Of a stretch of 64,000 nt of DNA, positions 33,280 to 45,759 are shown piece after piece. The notes under the pieces were generated by a model that saw only the letters and a list, made by a program, of their open reading frames with translations, did no database searches and was not told the DNA's origin. This DNA comes from Pachypanchax playfairii. Its lineage: Eukaryota > Chordata > Actinopteri > Cyprinodontiformes > Aplocheilidae. The translations under genes and the position numbers were made by a program. Each line of letters opens with the position of its first letter. The stretch's first letter is position 1. The stretch is from the NCBI GenBank assembly GCA_006937955.1, contig SSNP01000029.1, positions 3,981,497 to 4,045,496 on the forward strand, in the 5' to 3' direction.

Positions 33280-34745
33280 GCTGTTCACTCAAGTCTCACA
33301 GTTCCTCCATGACAACGACCTACTTGATCCTTATCAATCAGGCTTTAAGCGAGGCCATTCCACTGAAACCGCTCTTCTCTCAGTTGCAGAGTCACTACGG
33401 GTTGCCAGATCGGCTGGTCTCTCCTCAGTACTCGTACTCCTTGACCTGTCTGCTGCTTTCGACACCGTCAACCACCTCATTCTCCTCTCGACGCTATCTA
33501 AGCTTGGCATCTCGGGGCCGGTCCTCTCGTGGTTCACCTCGTACCTTTCGGAAAGATCTTTCAGAGTCTCGTGGCATGGACAGATGTCCAGTCTGCATGA
33601 GCTGGCGACGGGTGTCCCACATGGCTCGGTCCTTGGTCCTCTCCTCTTCTCTTTATACACCACCTCATTAGGCGAGATCATTCGCTCCCATGGCTTCTCC
33701 TACCATTGCTACGCTGACGACACTCAGCTCCTCCTCTCCTTCCCTCCAGACGATACATCCGTCTCAATGCGGATATCTGCCTGCCTCTCAGATATCTCGG
33801 CGTGGATGAGGGATCGCCACCTTCAGCTTAATCTGTCCAAAACTGACCTCATTGTCTGTCCTGCCAGTAACTCCTTACCTCCTCAGATAAGCGTGCAGCT
33901 TGACTCCATCACGCTGTTCCCCAAAACCTCCACCAGAAACCTAGGTGTCATACTGGACAACCAGCTGTCCTTCAAGGAGCAGGTTAACTCTGTAGCTCGC
34001 TCATGTCGATTCGCTCTTTACAACATCAGGAAAATCAGAGCCTTCCTGACAGACCACACCACACAGCTTCTGGTCCAGGCCCTGGTCTTGTCCCGGATCG
34101 ACTACTGCAACTCTTTGCTGGCCGGTCTTCCGAACGCAGCAGCACGTCTGGTCTTCAACCAGCCCAAGAGGGCTCATGTCACTCCGCTGCTCATTTCTCT
34201 GCACTGGCTTCCAGTTGCAGCACGCATCAAATACAAAGCTCTGCTTCTGGCTTACCAGACTCTAACACACACAGCTCCTACTTACCTTCACTCCTTCATC
34301 CAAACCTACATTCCCACGCGTCAGCTACGCTCAGCCGCTGAAAGACGCCTAGCGCTTCCACCACAACGTGGCATGAGATCATGTTCCAAACTCTTCTCCT
34401 CTGTTGTCCCCCAATGGTGGAATGACCTACCAAACTCGGTCCGATCCTCAGAGTCGGCAGCTACTTTTAAGAGCAGACTTAAGACTCACCTCTTTAAAGA
34501 ACACTTTCAGTCTTAATGTGGGATTGATTTATGATTTATGATAGCGATTTGGGAGTTTATCTCTACAAAAAAAAATAAAAAATTGATACACTTTATGTAT
34601 CAGCGTCGGAATTAAACTGGACTCCAAACAGTCCGCCTCCTTATATTGTTTCCTTCTCTTTGATTTCTTGCTTGTATGTTCTCTCAATGTAAGTCACTTT
34701 GGATAAAAGCGTCTGCTAAATGACAGTAGTAGTAGTAGTAGTAGC
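33280..34745 (+). mobile_element. L2-type LINE, copy 2, reverse transcriptase remnant
   Basis: Longer at the 5' side than copy 1. It includes HDNDLLDPYQSGFKRGHSTE, the fingers/palm start [24 protein letters not shown], the thumb and the C-terminal FKEHFQS-type end, followed by the GTAAGTCACTTTGGATAAAA tail and (TAG)n. From 33584 the frame is open for 310 residues. Relative to copy 1, an in-frame 33-bp segment (11 codons, AFSVKPLQMIQ) is missing near 34133. A frame change near 33560-33590 separates the palm start from the YADD block. The endonuclease is absent, so it is dead on arrival. Confidence 0.88.
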
Positions 34746-35130
34746 AGTCATCAGTCATTACAGTCACAGATTAGGATGGTTACAGAATATGTAAACACCT
34801 AACACCTGTCACAAATAAGCCTGTAATCAAATTACCATGTGTTTGGGTCGGAGTCTCTTAAACCTGACCAATGAAATATTATAATCTAGTCTGGCCCATT
34901 TTTTCATTGTAATTTTAGATCTAAGCCTAAAATGTAAAGTATGAAAAATAGTCAGTGTATCATTGATTCTGATATCTGATTCAAAAATAAAAAATAACCA
35001 AACTCTCTTCATTTTTACATTATTAATTGTAAGTTTAAAATGAAACAACAACAAGAAATTCTCCTAAATGACATAAATGATGACATTCCGGAATAGCACT
35101 ACAACTGGTGGCAGCTTGTTGGAGTAGCTA
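34746..35130. other. unassigned intergenic sequence
   Basis: AT-rich; nothing recognisable. Confidence 0.3.
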
Positions 35131-36065
35131 TGTGACTTAGCTAGCACTTGCTAGAATTTTTTTGTTCTTTTTGAGTATTTCTTGCTAGTTTTTTTCTTCT
35201 GGAAATATTTTCTAAATACTTTTCTTCTGATTTGGGTGCTGTGCTGATTGAGTTTTTTGCTTGATTTGTCACTTTTTTGCCACTTGTTATGATGTGTAAC
35301 CATGGCAACAAGAGACTTGTTTACAAGAAAGAGCAGCTAACTGACATTTCTAAGGCTGAAATAATCCTCAAATTGAAACTCTGGATCCCTGATGAGCTCA
35401 AAAGAAGAAGACATGGATGCAGAGCAGGAGCACAGTGAAGAGAGAGAAAGAGGAAGTTTAAACCTTCACTTCCATCAGTAATACTGACAAATGTGAGATC
35501 TCTTTGCTAACAAAATGGATGAACTTGAAGCTCTGTTGAAGACCCAGCCAGAGTATCAGGAATGCAGCATCATGTGTTTTACTGAGACATGGCTAAAGGA
35601 ACATATCCTGGACTCCAGCGTGTCTCTGCCTGGCTTTCAAACAATATGAGCAGACAGAGATTTGAAGAGGAGCAGCAAAAGAAGAAGAGTTTGTCAGCTG
35701 CTCACACCTGCAGTCACCTGTTGGGGTGGAGCATCAGACCAGGTGACATGAAGAGGATGAACAGATGGATAAAGAGGGCTGGTTCTGTTCTAGGGACTGA
35801 TCTAGAGTCTCTTGAGGTGATTGTTCAAAGGTGGAGGAAGAACATGATGGAGAACCCTCATCATCCTCTTCAGAACACAGTAACTCAACAACAGAGTGTC
35901 TTCAGTCAGAAGATTCTTCATAGTCCGCTGCAGCACAGATCGTTACAGGAGATCCTTCCTGTCCACACCTAGAACCTTCTACAATGACTCCCTGAAGAAG
36001 AACTGAGCTACAACAACACTTAATTTCCCTTCGGGGATTAATAAAGTATTTTTGATTTGATTTGA
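35131..36065 (+). mobile_element. internally deleted LINE: endonuclease start fused to C-terminus
   Basis: 5' UTR-like sequence is followed at about 35500 by LLTKMDELEALLKTQPEYQE then MCFTETWLKEHILDSSVSLP, the N-terminal blocks of an apurinic-type endonuclease in fish LINEs. Almost directly after, 35700-35970 encodes the far C-terminal domain (IKRAGSVLGTDLESLEVIVQ, MENPHHPLQNTVTQQQSVFS). The tail is TTTCCCTTCGGGGATTAATA then (TTTGAT)n. The whole reverse transcriptase is missing. Rex1/CR1-like group; exact clade uncertain. A minus-strand fragment of a similar tail is at 63470-63570. Confidence 0.7.
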
Positions 36066-37440
36066 TTGATTTGAAAAACTAAACAAACATGTTTTTAAGC
36101 TGGAAGCTGTCAATCAGAAGAAAGGCTGTGCTTAAAGCAGTGATTTAACATGTGATTACAGACTCTTAATAACATCTGGATGATGAATTCTGTAGCTTTG
36201 GAGGAGTTTTCTAAGGTTTAAAAGAGAGTTGTGACTACAGCAGATTCTGAACAGAAAGCTTCTGCTTCAACACGAGCAGTTATTACAAGTGAATGATATG
36301 AAGACTTATTTTTTTATAACTTCATTTCCAGCTTAATTTTCTTTTCAGAATTCAAATTCTTAAAATCTGAACACTGATGACATTCATTTGATCACTTATG
36401 TTCACACTGTTGGATTTATAAAATAAAATTAGCATCAACTTTTGATTTTTCATGATGTAGATTTTATAAATTGTTTTTAAATAAAAATATAAGAAAATCA
36501 ATTAAAATGGAAAGTAACTACGTTTTTGTTCCAAATCGTTAACAATGTTAGCAAATTCCTTATTAGTGTTTACTGCAAACAGGAAGTGCACTGAGTAATT
36601 AGTTTTAAATCACTAAATAATAACAAATATGCAAATTTATAAGCAAAAACAGCTTTCAGATTATTCTTACAACTGACACGTTGTAAATCTTTTATCAGCT
36701 CGTTTTACCCAAAAAATCCATCAAGCTTCTGAAGCATCAGTTAGTGTATCGAGCACATTAAAGTGTCATTTCTGGTTTCCTGTGTAGTTTCCTGTAGTTT
36801 ATCGAGTTCCTCTTATGAAGTGTGACGTCTATGTGGAGCATAATGATCTTACTGTGGCACCGATAAGCTGAAAGCTCTCGTAGTTTTCACTGAATGACGT
36901 GCGGTTTCTTGACACAGGACATGAGCATCGCGGCTCAAAAGCCATCCAGTCTGAGCACTGGCCTCACGCAGCTCCTAACACATACTGTGGTAGTACGGTA
37001 AACATTTCTGCTGTAGTCAGAGTCTGTGAGTGTGTCTGACGTCCCATGGCATGCTGCTGCATTATAAAATGGCACAGAATCAGTTTTTCCTATGACTCTG
37101 TCAAAGGTCCCTCTGTTGAGCTGAGTGCAGCAGAGTCAGCGAGGACAACATCGATATTCATGCATCTTGTTCTGGTGGTATCTCTGGTGAACGCCTCGTC
37201 CCTCAGCTGTCAGTCATTCCAGTGTCCTTGTTAGCAGGTGACCTGTGAAAGCTTCACTCATGTTCTCCATCCAAAGACTGAAAAATAACAAGAAAGCAAA
37301 CATTAGACAGTTCTTTAGATGAACTAGTGGGATTCATAAACACCTAAATGTGTTGGTCCTTCCACCATGAACAAAACAACATCTGTGGCCAAAAACTTCC
37401 AGTTAAGTTTAAACAATATGGAGGAAACTCTCCCGGGAAC
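36066..37440. other. unassigned intergenic sequence
   Basis: AT-rich to about 36700, then ordinary composition. No exon, RNA gene or repeat can be supported. Confidence 0.3.
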
Positions 37441-37443
37441 TTA

Positions 37444-38094
37444 TGCCCCTTTTCCACCGACAAATCAGCACGGCGCGCTTGAGAGCGGTACAGTAGGCTA
37501 TAGCGCGGATCAACTCGCTTGAGGCGGTGGAAACATAAAGCGGACGTAAGTGGGGACAGGGCGTGCCCATCTGGCTATGAAAAGTGGTGCGCAAAAGTCT
37601 TTGTCCGCGACGTCACAGCGCGTGAAACAACAACAACAATGGCGGATATACGTGTGTTTTTGTACTTTGCGCTCTGTCTGTGGTTCATTTTGGTTGGTTT
37701 GATTTTTGGTTCTTTCGGAGGAAGTCGCCATTGTCCAAAGTCAATTGTATTTTAAAATAAAATGTTTGTATGGTTGCTGGGAGGTTTTTTTAAAGCCTTT
37801 TGCGGGAGCGCTTCTATATCACACCACGTGAACACCACACACAGCCGGGCCAATCAGGGGCTACCACTACGTAGTAGTGGTGTCACTGGTAGCAGTTTAC
37901 TGGACCAATCAGTAGACAGGTGGGCGTGTGGGCCCGCTTTGGGCTGCTTCGGACCACCGAGGAGGTGGTCTGAAAAAAGAGGCCGGGCTGGCGCGGAATG
38001 ACGCGGTTAAGACCCGAGAAAGGCGGTGGAAAAGGGTCCGCAGCGGGCTAAAGTGAACCGAGCTGCACCGCGTTCTGTCGGTGGAAAAGCAGCA
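37444..38094. mobile_element. non-autonomous Harbinger-like element, second family
   Basis: Ends TGCCCCTTTTCCACCGAC and the inverse GTCGGTGGAAAAGCAGCA are inverted repeats, flanked by TTA on both sides (37441-37443, 38095-38097). At 651 bp it is GC-rich against AT-rich flanks. No transposase is visible; small open frames inside have no known domain. The 3-bp TTA target suggests PIF/Harbinger. Confidence 0.7.
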
Positions 38095-38485
38095 TTAGTG
38101 GCTTGTTCAACAGCATTCTGAATTCCAGTCTGAGATGTTTGTCCATCAGCAGTAGAGCCGTCCTGGATCTTCCTCCTCCATGGAGACGACTGATGGTGAG
38201 ATTAAAAGTGATGGTTCTTGACCTTCTAGTTCAGCTTGAATGGTTTGGGGTGTTATTGTTGGCTTTCTTTAACCAACACTGTCCACCTGCTGAAAGACAG
38301 ACGAAGAAGAAATGAAGAAAGACAGATTTTTACAAATTTCTCAGCCTGAAACAACTTTTTAATATCACATTTTCAAGCTGGTTCTCATATTACTCTTGAT
38401 TTTTGTATTGTTGGTTTATCTGTGTTCATGTGTAAAATAAATATTTTAGCAGAGCGTTTGAACTTATTCATTAATTATGAGCTTA
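38095..38485. other. unassigned intergenic sequence
   Basis: No gene or repeat seen. Confidence 0.3.
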
Positions 38486-40480
38486 CAGTTTTTCTCAGTT
38501 GCTTTGGTGCCTTTCTCACAACAGAATTGAACTTTTCACAAGTGCAACCTCCACCACATGTAGTTGTTTGGGCGCAACCTAGTGGCAGTTTCATGTTGAT
38601 TTTATCCAATTGTCGATGCTTTTGAACATGAAGCAATTGAGTAGGTACAAAAATCAGCAAAATGGTCACTTTTGACCTGTTTTTCATCGTGTCTATCAAA
38701 ATGCACTATACTTGTACAGGCTAAATAGCCATTGTTCATACAACTAATAGTCTTCATTTCATTGATTGTGTCATTGCACGCAAAATTGGTGAACATGTTG
38801 TCAAACATTTTTTACATTCATTTTAAACATATTTTAAGTGTGTTTCTATGAAAATGTCCATAAATAACTTTTTTCAGGTGAACCTTATCTTACACTGATG
38901 AAAAGATGAGAGTGAATTATTATTAGTTGCAAACAATGACAAGCTTCTTCTTCACTGTTGAATCACATGAAGTCCCACTTTACAAGTATATACAGTAAAC
39001 CAAGAGATAGGATTGGCCTGAGGTACATACTGTATCTACAGAACTACAATACATGGAAGGTCAGTCTCATGGAAGAGGGGTGAGGATGGGGGAGGAAGGG
39101 AACCAAACCAGGGAAGAAGAGGGAGAACAGGCCAACCACATAGAGAAATTCCTGATGAAATCAGAGAAACACTTGTGGATCATGTGGTAAATCATGGCCT
39201 CATGGTGGCTGAGGCTGGTCGAAGGGTGCAGCCAAATATTGGTAGAACCACTGTCACTTCGATTATTCAGACATTTTGTCAGGAGAACAGGTGAGTATAT
39301 TGTAATTTAGGGTTATTCAGCACAAACTAATTTGCTCTGCTCCATCAGAGTCCTGCAGAGGATGGATTTGAGACTCAAGAAGATACTTTCCTCGTTGCGT
39401 TTAGAGAGCTGATATTTACTGTGATGTAGATGAAAATATGTGGCCAGACAGACAAGAGCATCTAGTTGTCCATGATTGATTTGCAGCACAGTCAGTTTTA
39501 CGGGGGAGGGGGGGTGTCTTGCAGCCAGTGACCTTCTCAGCAGAGTGGATGATATGCTGCAGTCGGCCCTTGTCCTTGTCTGAAGTTGCTGTGGACCAGA
39601 TGGTGATGGAGGAGGTGAAGATCCATGATGGAGGTGTAGAAATCCTCCATCATCTATATCAGTAGGTTGAACTTCCTCAGTTGTTGCAGGAAATACCTCC
39701 TCTGATGCTGGAGCACCAGAGCTTTTGGTGAGGTAGCTGATGTTCATCTCCCACTTGAGGTCCCGAGAGAAGATGGTAACCAGGAAGCGGAAGAACTCCA
39801 CTATGTCCATTGGGGACTCACTAAGGGTGTCCCTTAGTTCCTCCTAAAGTCCACAACCATCTCCACTGTTTTAGCTGCATTGAGCTCCAGGATGTTGAGC
39901 TCCCACCAGGACACCAGACAGTCAATTTCCCAGCTGTAGGTGGACTCATCCTCCTCAGAGATGAGACCAATGAGGGGGGTCATCTGCAAACGTCTGGAGC
40001 TTGACAGACTGATGACTGGAGGTACCTGCAGTAAGGTTTACTGAGCCAAAGGGAATTTATATTTTTGTTGTAAACGTTTTTTTTTTCAGGTGTATGATGC
40101 TGTGAACAGTTGCAAACATACAGTAAAGTGCATATTTAGTGTCTTGATTTTATTTACTTCTAGTTTTCAAAATGCTGTCTTGACTTTACATGACACTGGG
40201 AAACACTTCCATCTGTCACAATGAAAACATGTTCACACCATCTGACTTTTGACTCAAAGATGCTGGTGTTGTAACATGTCATTTTGACGTCACTGACACT
40301 TTCATGGACATAAATACTTGCTTTTGAAGAACAAATGATCCATTTTGAGAAAGTGACTTGCTTTTGCAGGTCATCCACCATGTTCTGCAGTTTGCACTAA
40401 TTGTTTTGAGAAATGTCTTAGCAGTGGTGCAAAGTTTAATTCTGTTGTGGGAAATGCACCAAAGCAACGGAGAAAAACTG
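38486..40480 (+). mobile_element. Tc1/mariner-superfamily (IS630-type) relic, interrupted by a LINE
   Basis: TA-flanked ends CAGTTTTTCTCAGTTGCTTT and the inverse AAAGCAACGGAGAAAAACTG. At 39140-39295 the plus strand encodes IPDEIRETLVDHVVNHGLMV then AEAGRRVQPNIGRTTVTSII, a helix-turn-helix of the fish IS630-like transposase family. No catalytic domain remains. 39330-40020 is a LINE fragment in the opposite orientation, so the LINE probably landed in this older element. Confidence 0.7.
39330..40020 (-). pseudogene. LINE reverse-transcriptase C-terminal fragment
   Basis: On the minus strand, with several frame breaks, it reads PLIGLISEEDESTYSWEIDC, ELNILELNAAKTVEMVVDFR and, further on, LQQLRKFNLL. 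This is the region after the catalytic YADD box in Rex/L2-type LINEs. Multiple indels make it clearly dead. Confidence 0.65.
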
Positions 40481-40790
40481 TATTTGCAACTGAGGTCTGG
40501 AGCCAACTGACAGCAAACAGTCCACCCTTCCACTAAGACTGTCCACCTAAGGTCCCCCCTCACCAAACAGGTAAAATATTACATGTTCATAAGTTTTCAC
40601 AGAACACCACTGCAAAAAAAAGGGAAAAAAATCTCAGCTGTCCCTTTAAGGCTGTGTTCTTTATACAGATCCTGGTAAGGACTACTGTAGTGGTCCACAA
40701 GCTTTTGTATTATGTAACTCCAGTTTAGGGTTTGTATGGATTTGTCCCTCATTTGGTATTTTATCTATAATCTTTGTCTGATTCAGACTG

Positions 40791-40969
<179 letters not shown>

Positions 40970-43900
40970 TTTTACAGTATTACATGGTTGTTTTGCATCA
41001 TGTCCAAACTTGAGGTGTTCCTCAGTAACAGCAGCTTCTCAGTGTTTCTGTGTGGGGTTGATATATAGATTCCTGAACAGGCAGGATCTCTGGCAGGCTG
41101 CCTCGTCACCATCTGTTGATTCTCTGTTGGTGAAATAAGAGAACATATGGCTTCTCCATCTCTCTGCATTACATCACCTTGAGACCCAAGCAGATTGGTT
41201 GTATTTACAGTCCAGCTCAAGTGAGAGGGGAAAGAAAAAGCTTGTTTTTGGGTGAGTTTGATCAAGGCTGTGTTTTTCTACAAAATTTGGCCTTCTGCCC
41301 TCTGAAATAAACTGCTGCTTAATGAGGTTTAGCATGAGAGGTCAACAACTTTTCTTTCTTTTAGATGAACGTTATCCTAGGATGCACCTTTTGGAGTCTG
41401 CATCCTTCTAGTACATGGGACAGCCAGATGCATCAGGCACAACTGTGTTAGTATTGATCCATGTGAGTTATACCACATCATGCAGACTACTACCACTGCC
41501 TGCAGCACACAGTCAGGCTCAGTGTGTGGTTTTTATCAGTTATTGAGGAGTTTCCATTAGATTTCTGATGTAACATTGTCTGCCTGACTCGTACAGTGTA
41601 CTGATGTACTCTGTACTTTAACTACTCTGAAGCTGACTGCTCATAACACACTCAGCAGAATAATGATCTTCAAGGCTGGAAAACGCTGAAGATAAGCTCC
41701 TGCCTTTCTGTAACCCTGAACAGGAAACAGCAGATATAGAAAATGGATGGACAGATGGAAAACCGAGCATGCAGTGGGACGTCTAATAACCTCGCTGATG
41801 GTGTACGTTCGGTGTATCTGACAGTTTAATAATATTCACTGTAATAATCTACTGACCAGCATACACGCACAGTTCTTTCAGGTAAGGTAAGAACTTATTG
41901 GCCATCTTAGACTAACCTGCTCTTAATGCATCATTATAGTTTGAAGACATATCCAGGAAAAATGAAATTAAAGCAGGTTTAAAGTACTTGTAGCTGCTAT
42001 GAGCATCCATTCAAATTTTTAGTATAGTCATGTGAGATCCAAAAGAAAAGGATACAACAGTAAACTTGAGTCAAACACAGTTCCTGTTAACATCACATTG
42101 ACAGTGACCTGTGTAGTTCTGTAAGGTCCAACAGGCAGAGCTAAATGACGACTAATTGCACTTACAGGTCCTGTGATTCAACGATCAATTTCAGTCCAGA
42201 TCAATTCTGGGTTTTAGTTACACATAACAATATGAGGCTGCTCAAATGAGCTAATAACATGGATAGTATCTGTAACGATGTTTTACAAGATGTTTTTGCA
42301 TTAATAATGTAGTAACCATGTGGGGCTAAGCATATTCAAGCCAACTATAATTTAGTAATGAATGAAACACATTTATTTATAAGATTTACAGACATATTTA
42401 CAGAAAATACTTACTTGGTCTCATTTACACACACTAATCATGTGAAAGGACCACGACTTACAGATAAACAGACAAAACAAAGCCATGTTGAACAGCTTAT
42501 TCTACTATAAAATGGACTGTTAATGGCCAATAAGAAAAATCAATCAGAAAACATTATACTTAAATTGTCTACACAAATCTTAAAGGTCACACTAAATACT
42601 CAGGGTACTTTCAACTCATTGTGTTCTCCTTTTTTTTCTCCTTCTCCACTCCATTTGTTATTTGTTTCTATGACGAGACCAGTAGAGTAAATTTGGTTTG
42701 TTTGTTTGCTTTTTACGTCTCCTTGAAATTTAAGCAACCTAAATAAGTCAATGAAAAAAAACGAAAAAAGAACATTTAACACATTTTGATTGAACTTTTG
42801 AACACTGAAAAATAACATTACGCATTAATTTTAAGAGATAAATTCCAAGACAAAAATATGTATAAATAATTTTATTGCTTAAAATATTCAGTGTTTTAAA
42901 TTCTTGGTCTTAATCAAAATGAGTGGGGGGGTATTTGCATTGCACTCTATCACATTTTTAGATAGTGGCAGAACAGAAACCCACACTCACACCCAGAAAC
43001 CACAAACGCTGACAGACACTTCTTAACTTAGATGTAGAAACAAATATAGCAAAAAGTCGGTCATTTTGTCTATAATGAGCGTGTTTTCTCTTGACTTACA
43101 CAATGTCCTCTTTTCTTTATGTCTTTTCCTTGTTCCTATTTTGGTTTGTTGCTACTCCGAGTATATCATAAAATGAACATAAGCTTAGTAAATATTAAAC
43201 AAACTGTATTACCCATTATACTGTATAAAATATTTCACAGAATATAACAAGTTTTTACTTTAGGGTTTTATTGATTTTCTTATTTATTACCACAATTTCT
43301 GTTAATAGATGTTGTTGAAGGAACTATATCTAAATTTATTTGTTGTGTAACTTACCAAGTTTTTTTTTTTGATACACGAGAACATAAAGCTACATAAAAC
43401 ACAACTGAACTTCATGTGTGGAAATCACATGTTGAAGGAACATGTGGGAATAAAAGTGAAACATGTTTGTATGTTTTCTGTGTAAATTTGGAACTAAAAA
43501 TTATATTTTCACTTGTGAAAATATGTTAACATAATAAACTCGAGCCTAGAGTAAAACTGCTTTTAAGAAGAAGAACATCCTCCTGACATTCAAACACTGT
43601 GGTGGTTTTATGAAGGTCTGAGGCGGCTTTGCGGCTTCAGGACCTGAATGACTAGCTGTAATTGATGGAAACATAAATTCACCTCATAATGGCACACTAG
43701 CACACACATGTAATTAGTATGTTATTGGAACATTTGGTAGTAGACTCAAAACCAACACTACACCCCGCAGCTTAGCTCTGCCCAGCGTCAGTCAACATAG
43801 TCCACAGTTGAGCAGTCATGCAGCAAGCAGGGCTCCATGTTGCTCAGGTAACTATTTATCTCTGTGGACTCTTTAAATTGTGGTGGTACAACTTTCCCTC

Positions 43901-44427
43901 TGTTGGTCAAATGGCTATTTTCTGTGGCCATCAGGGCAGGGTCCGGTTGAGATGGGCATCTGTTCTGTTCTGGTTTGTGGTTGTATGGTGGTGGGGGGAG
44001 TCTTCGGTCTGTCGGTGTTTGGGTGTCTGGAGGGGGGAAATGGGGCCTTGTGGTAGTGGCTATATGCTGGGATTTATTGGTTGGGTTTACACCTATGTAC
44101 ACACAAACTCAAATAAAAGGCATGCCTCCACTGTATTGATTCAGACTGGTATATTTATTGCCAGGTTTACTGTACATGGAATAAGTTCGTCTTGACTTTT
44201 ACTTATAATGTTGAACTTACTGTCTGAACTACAATGTTTTACATCAATCATTGGGGTTAGACTGAAGACATCCATCAATCTGGGTGGTTTCAACCTAGGG
44301 GAAGAGTCACTGACTGCCAACTGAAGGGTTACAGGTTCAATCCTATCTACAAACCCTTTAGATCAGCACTGTAGATATGAAAACACAGATGGTCTCAGAT
44401 CTTCGAGCTGTTTGCTCAGATATTTAT
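40970..44427. other. gene-poor intergenic sequence
   Basis: No exon with domain support. 41695-41760 is a short relic of the ATGGATGG-type fish repeat. An open frame at 43818-44195 has low-complexity composition and no domain. The remainder is AT-rich and unassigned. Confidence 0.35.
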
Positions 44428-44973
44428 TAGAGGTGTGCATCTCTACCTGCCTCACGATTCGATCCGATTCCGATTATCTGCCTAAAGATTCGATTTAATT
44501 CTGCAATACATCACGATTCTTCGCACTCAATTCTTCAATAACTCACTACAAGCAGTCGGATATTGTTTTGAATTCTTTTTTATTACGGTATACCTGACAA
44601 AACATAAATCTTTCCACTGAAGTGAACGACCATTTGTGCTGCCTATTACTTAAATAAAAAAAATGTATGTATAAAAAGTAAAATTTTCAGTACAGCAGCT
44701 ATAAGACAGGATTCTACATTTCACATGTAGTATACCAAAACAAATAGCATAGGCTTAGCCTGTCTATTTAAAAGTGCAAATATTCAAATAAAACAATTCC
44801 TTGTTTTTCATTCAAAGTGTGCTGGATAAAACATTTTTAGCAGCTTAAAGACAAGGACACTTGAGAACCTGGATTGAGTGGGAATCACAATTATGTCACA
44901 TGCTGCATCGATGCAGAATCGTGCACGGCCGAATCGCAATGCATCTTAGAATCGATCATTTTTCCCACCTCTA
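44428..44973. mobile_element. hAT-type MITE, family 1
   Basis: Ends TAGAGGTGTGCATC and the inverse-type end TTTTTCCCACCTCTA, with a perfect 8-bp duplication ATATTTAT (44420-44427, 44974-44981). Inside, both arms carry ATCGATTC/GAATCG-rich runs. No transposase. 546 bp. Confidence 0.88.
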
Positions 44974-45069
44974 ATATTTATTAAGGTTATCCATGTTAGA
45001 GGTGGATACAACACTATGACTGTGTTGCAGCTTTTGTAGCTTACAAACACCGTGCCTGTGTAGCATTAT

Positions 45070-45608
45070 TAGGGCTGGGCAGTATGGCAAATTTTTCATA
45101 TCACGATTTCTTTTCTAAATGATATCGATTTGACTGTATTTTTTAATATGACCAATGTTACCCACACTATCCTCTAATAAGTAAAGAATGACTGCATTAG
45201 ATTAGTTTTAAATAGTCAATTTTACTGTCATATGCACAGTACCATGTTTTTGTTGCACATCCTCTTCAAGTATAGTTGCTAGCCACTGCAAACGATAGTT
45301 GTTTGGTCCTTTTGAAGCCAAAGAAATTTCACACTACAGATGTGGCTCCTCTTTTTGGAATATGTTGTTCTGGGTCAGTAATGAGTCACTGTTACAGCAC
45401 CCACCAGCAGCCATTCATTCTAAACTTTATTTTTCACATGTGGTCTTAGTATATAGCACTGAAATCGGTCCCAGCAGAAATACATTCACACAGCCAACGT
45501 TCGGGTGTTGTCTTTGCTATTCACTAGTAAAGCAGTATGTGAAAAATTCACATCATAACCAAAATAAACACCAGTTTTCTGTTCAAACTGGTATACTGCC
45601 CAGCCCTA
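45070..45608. mobile_element. hAT-type MITE, family 2
   Basis: Ends TAGGGCTGGGCAGTAT and ATACTGCCCAGCCCTA are inverted copies, with a perfect 8-bp duplication AGCATTAT (45062-45069, 45609-45616). 539 bp, no transposase. It starts only 97 bp after the family-1 MITE. Confidence 0.92.
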
Positions 45609-45665
45609 AGCATTATGCTGGCAATCATACTGGCTATAGTTATATCTTCTGGTTTGCTAAAGCAC

Positions 45666-45750
45666 AGTGGCAAGGCAAGGCAAGGCAAGGCAAGTTTATT
45701 TGTATAGCACAATTCATGTACAGGACAATTCAAAGTGCTTTACATGAAAC
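45666..45750 (+). repeat. short dispersed fish repeat, GGCAA-run type
   Basis: (GGCAA)n followed by GTTTATTTGTATAGCACAAT and CAAAGTGCTTTACATGAAAC, a widespread fish repeat start. A relative lies at 46830-46905 (CAAGTTTATTTATTTATAAA, CAAGGCACTTCACAG). Confidence 0.65.
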
Positions 45751-45759
45751 AAAAGCATA

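Noticed and set aside
43818..44195. A 125-residue open frame rich in G, W and V
   Set aside because: Composition follows a GT-rich stretch; no domain, and an antisense proline-rich frame mirrors it.
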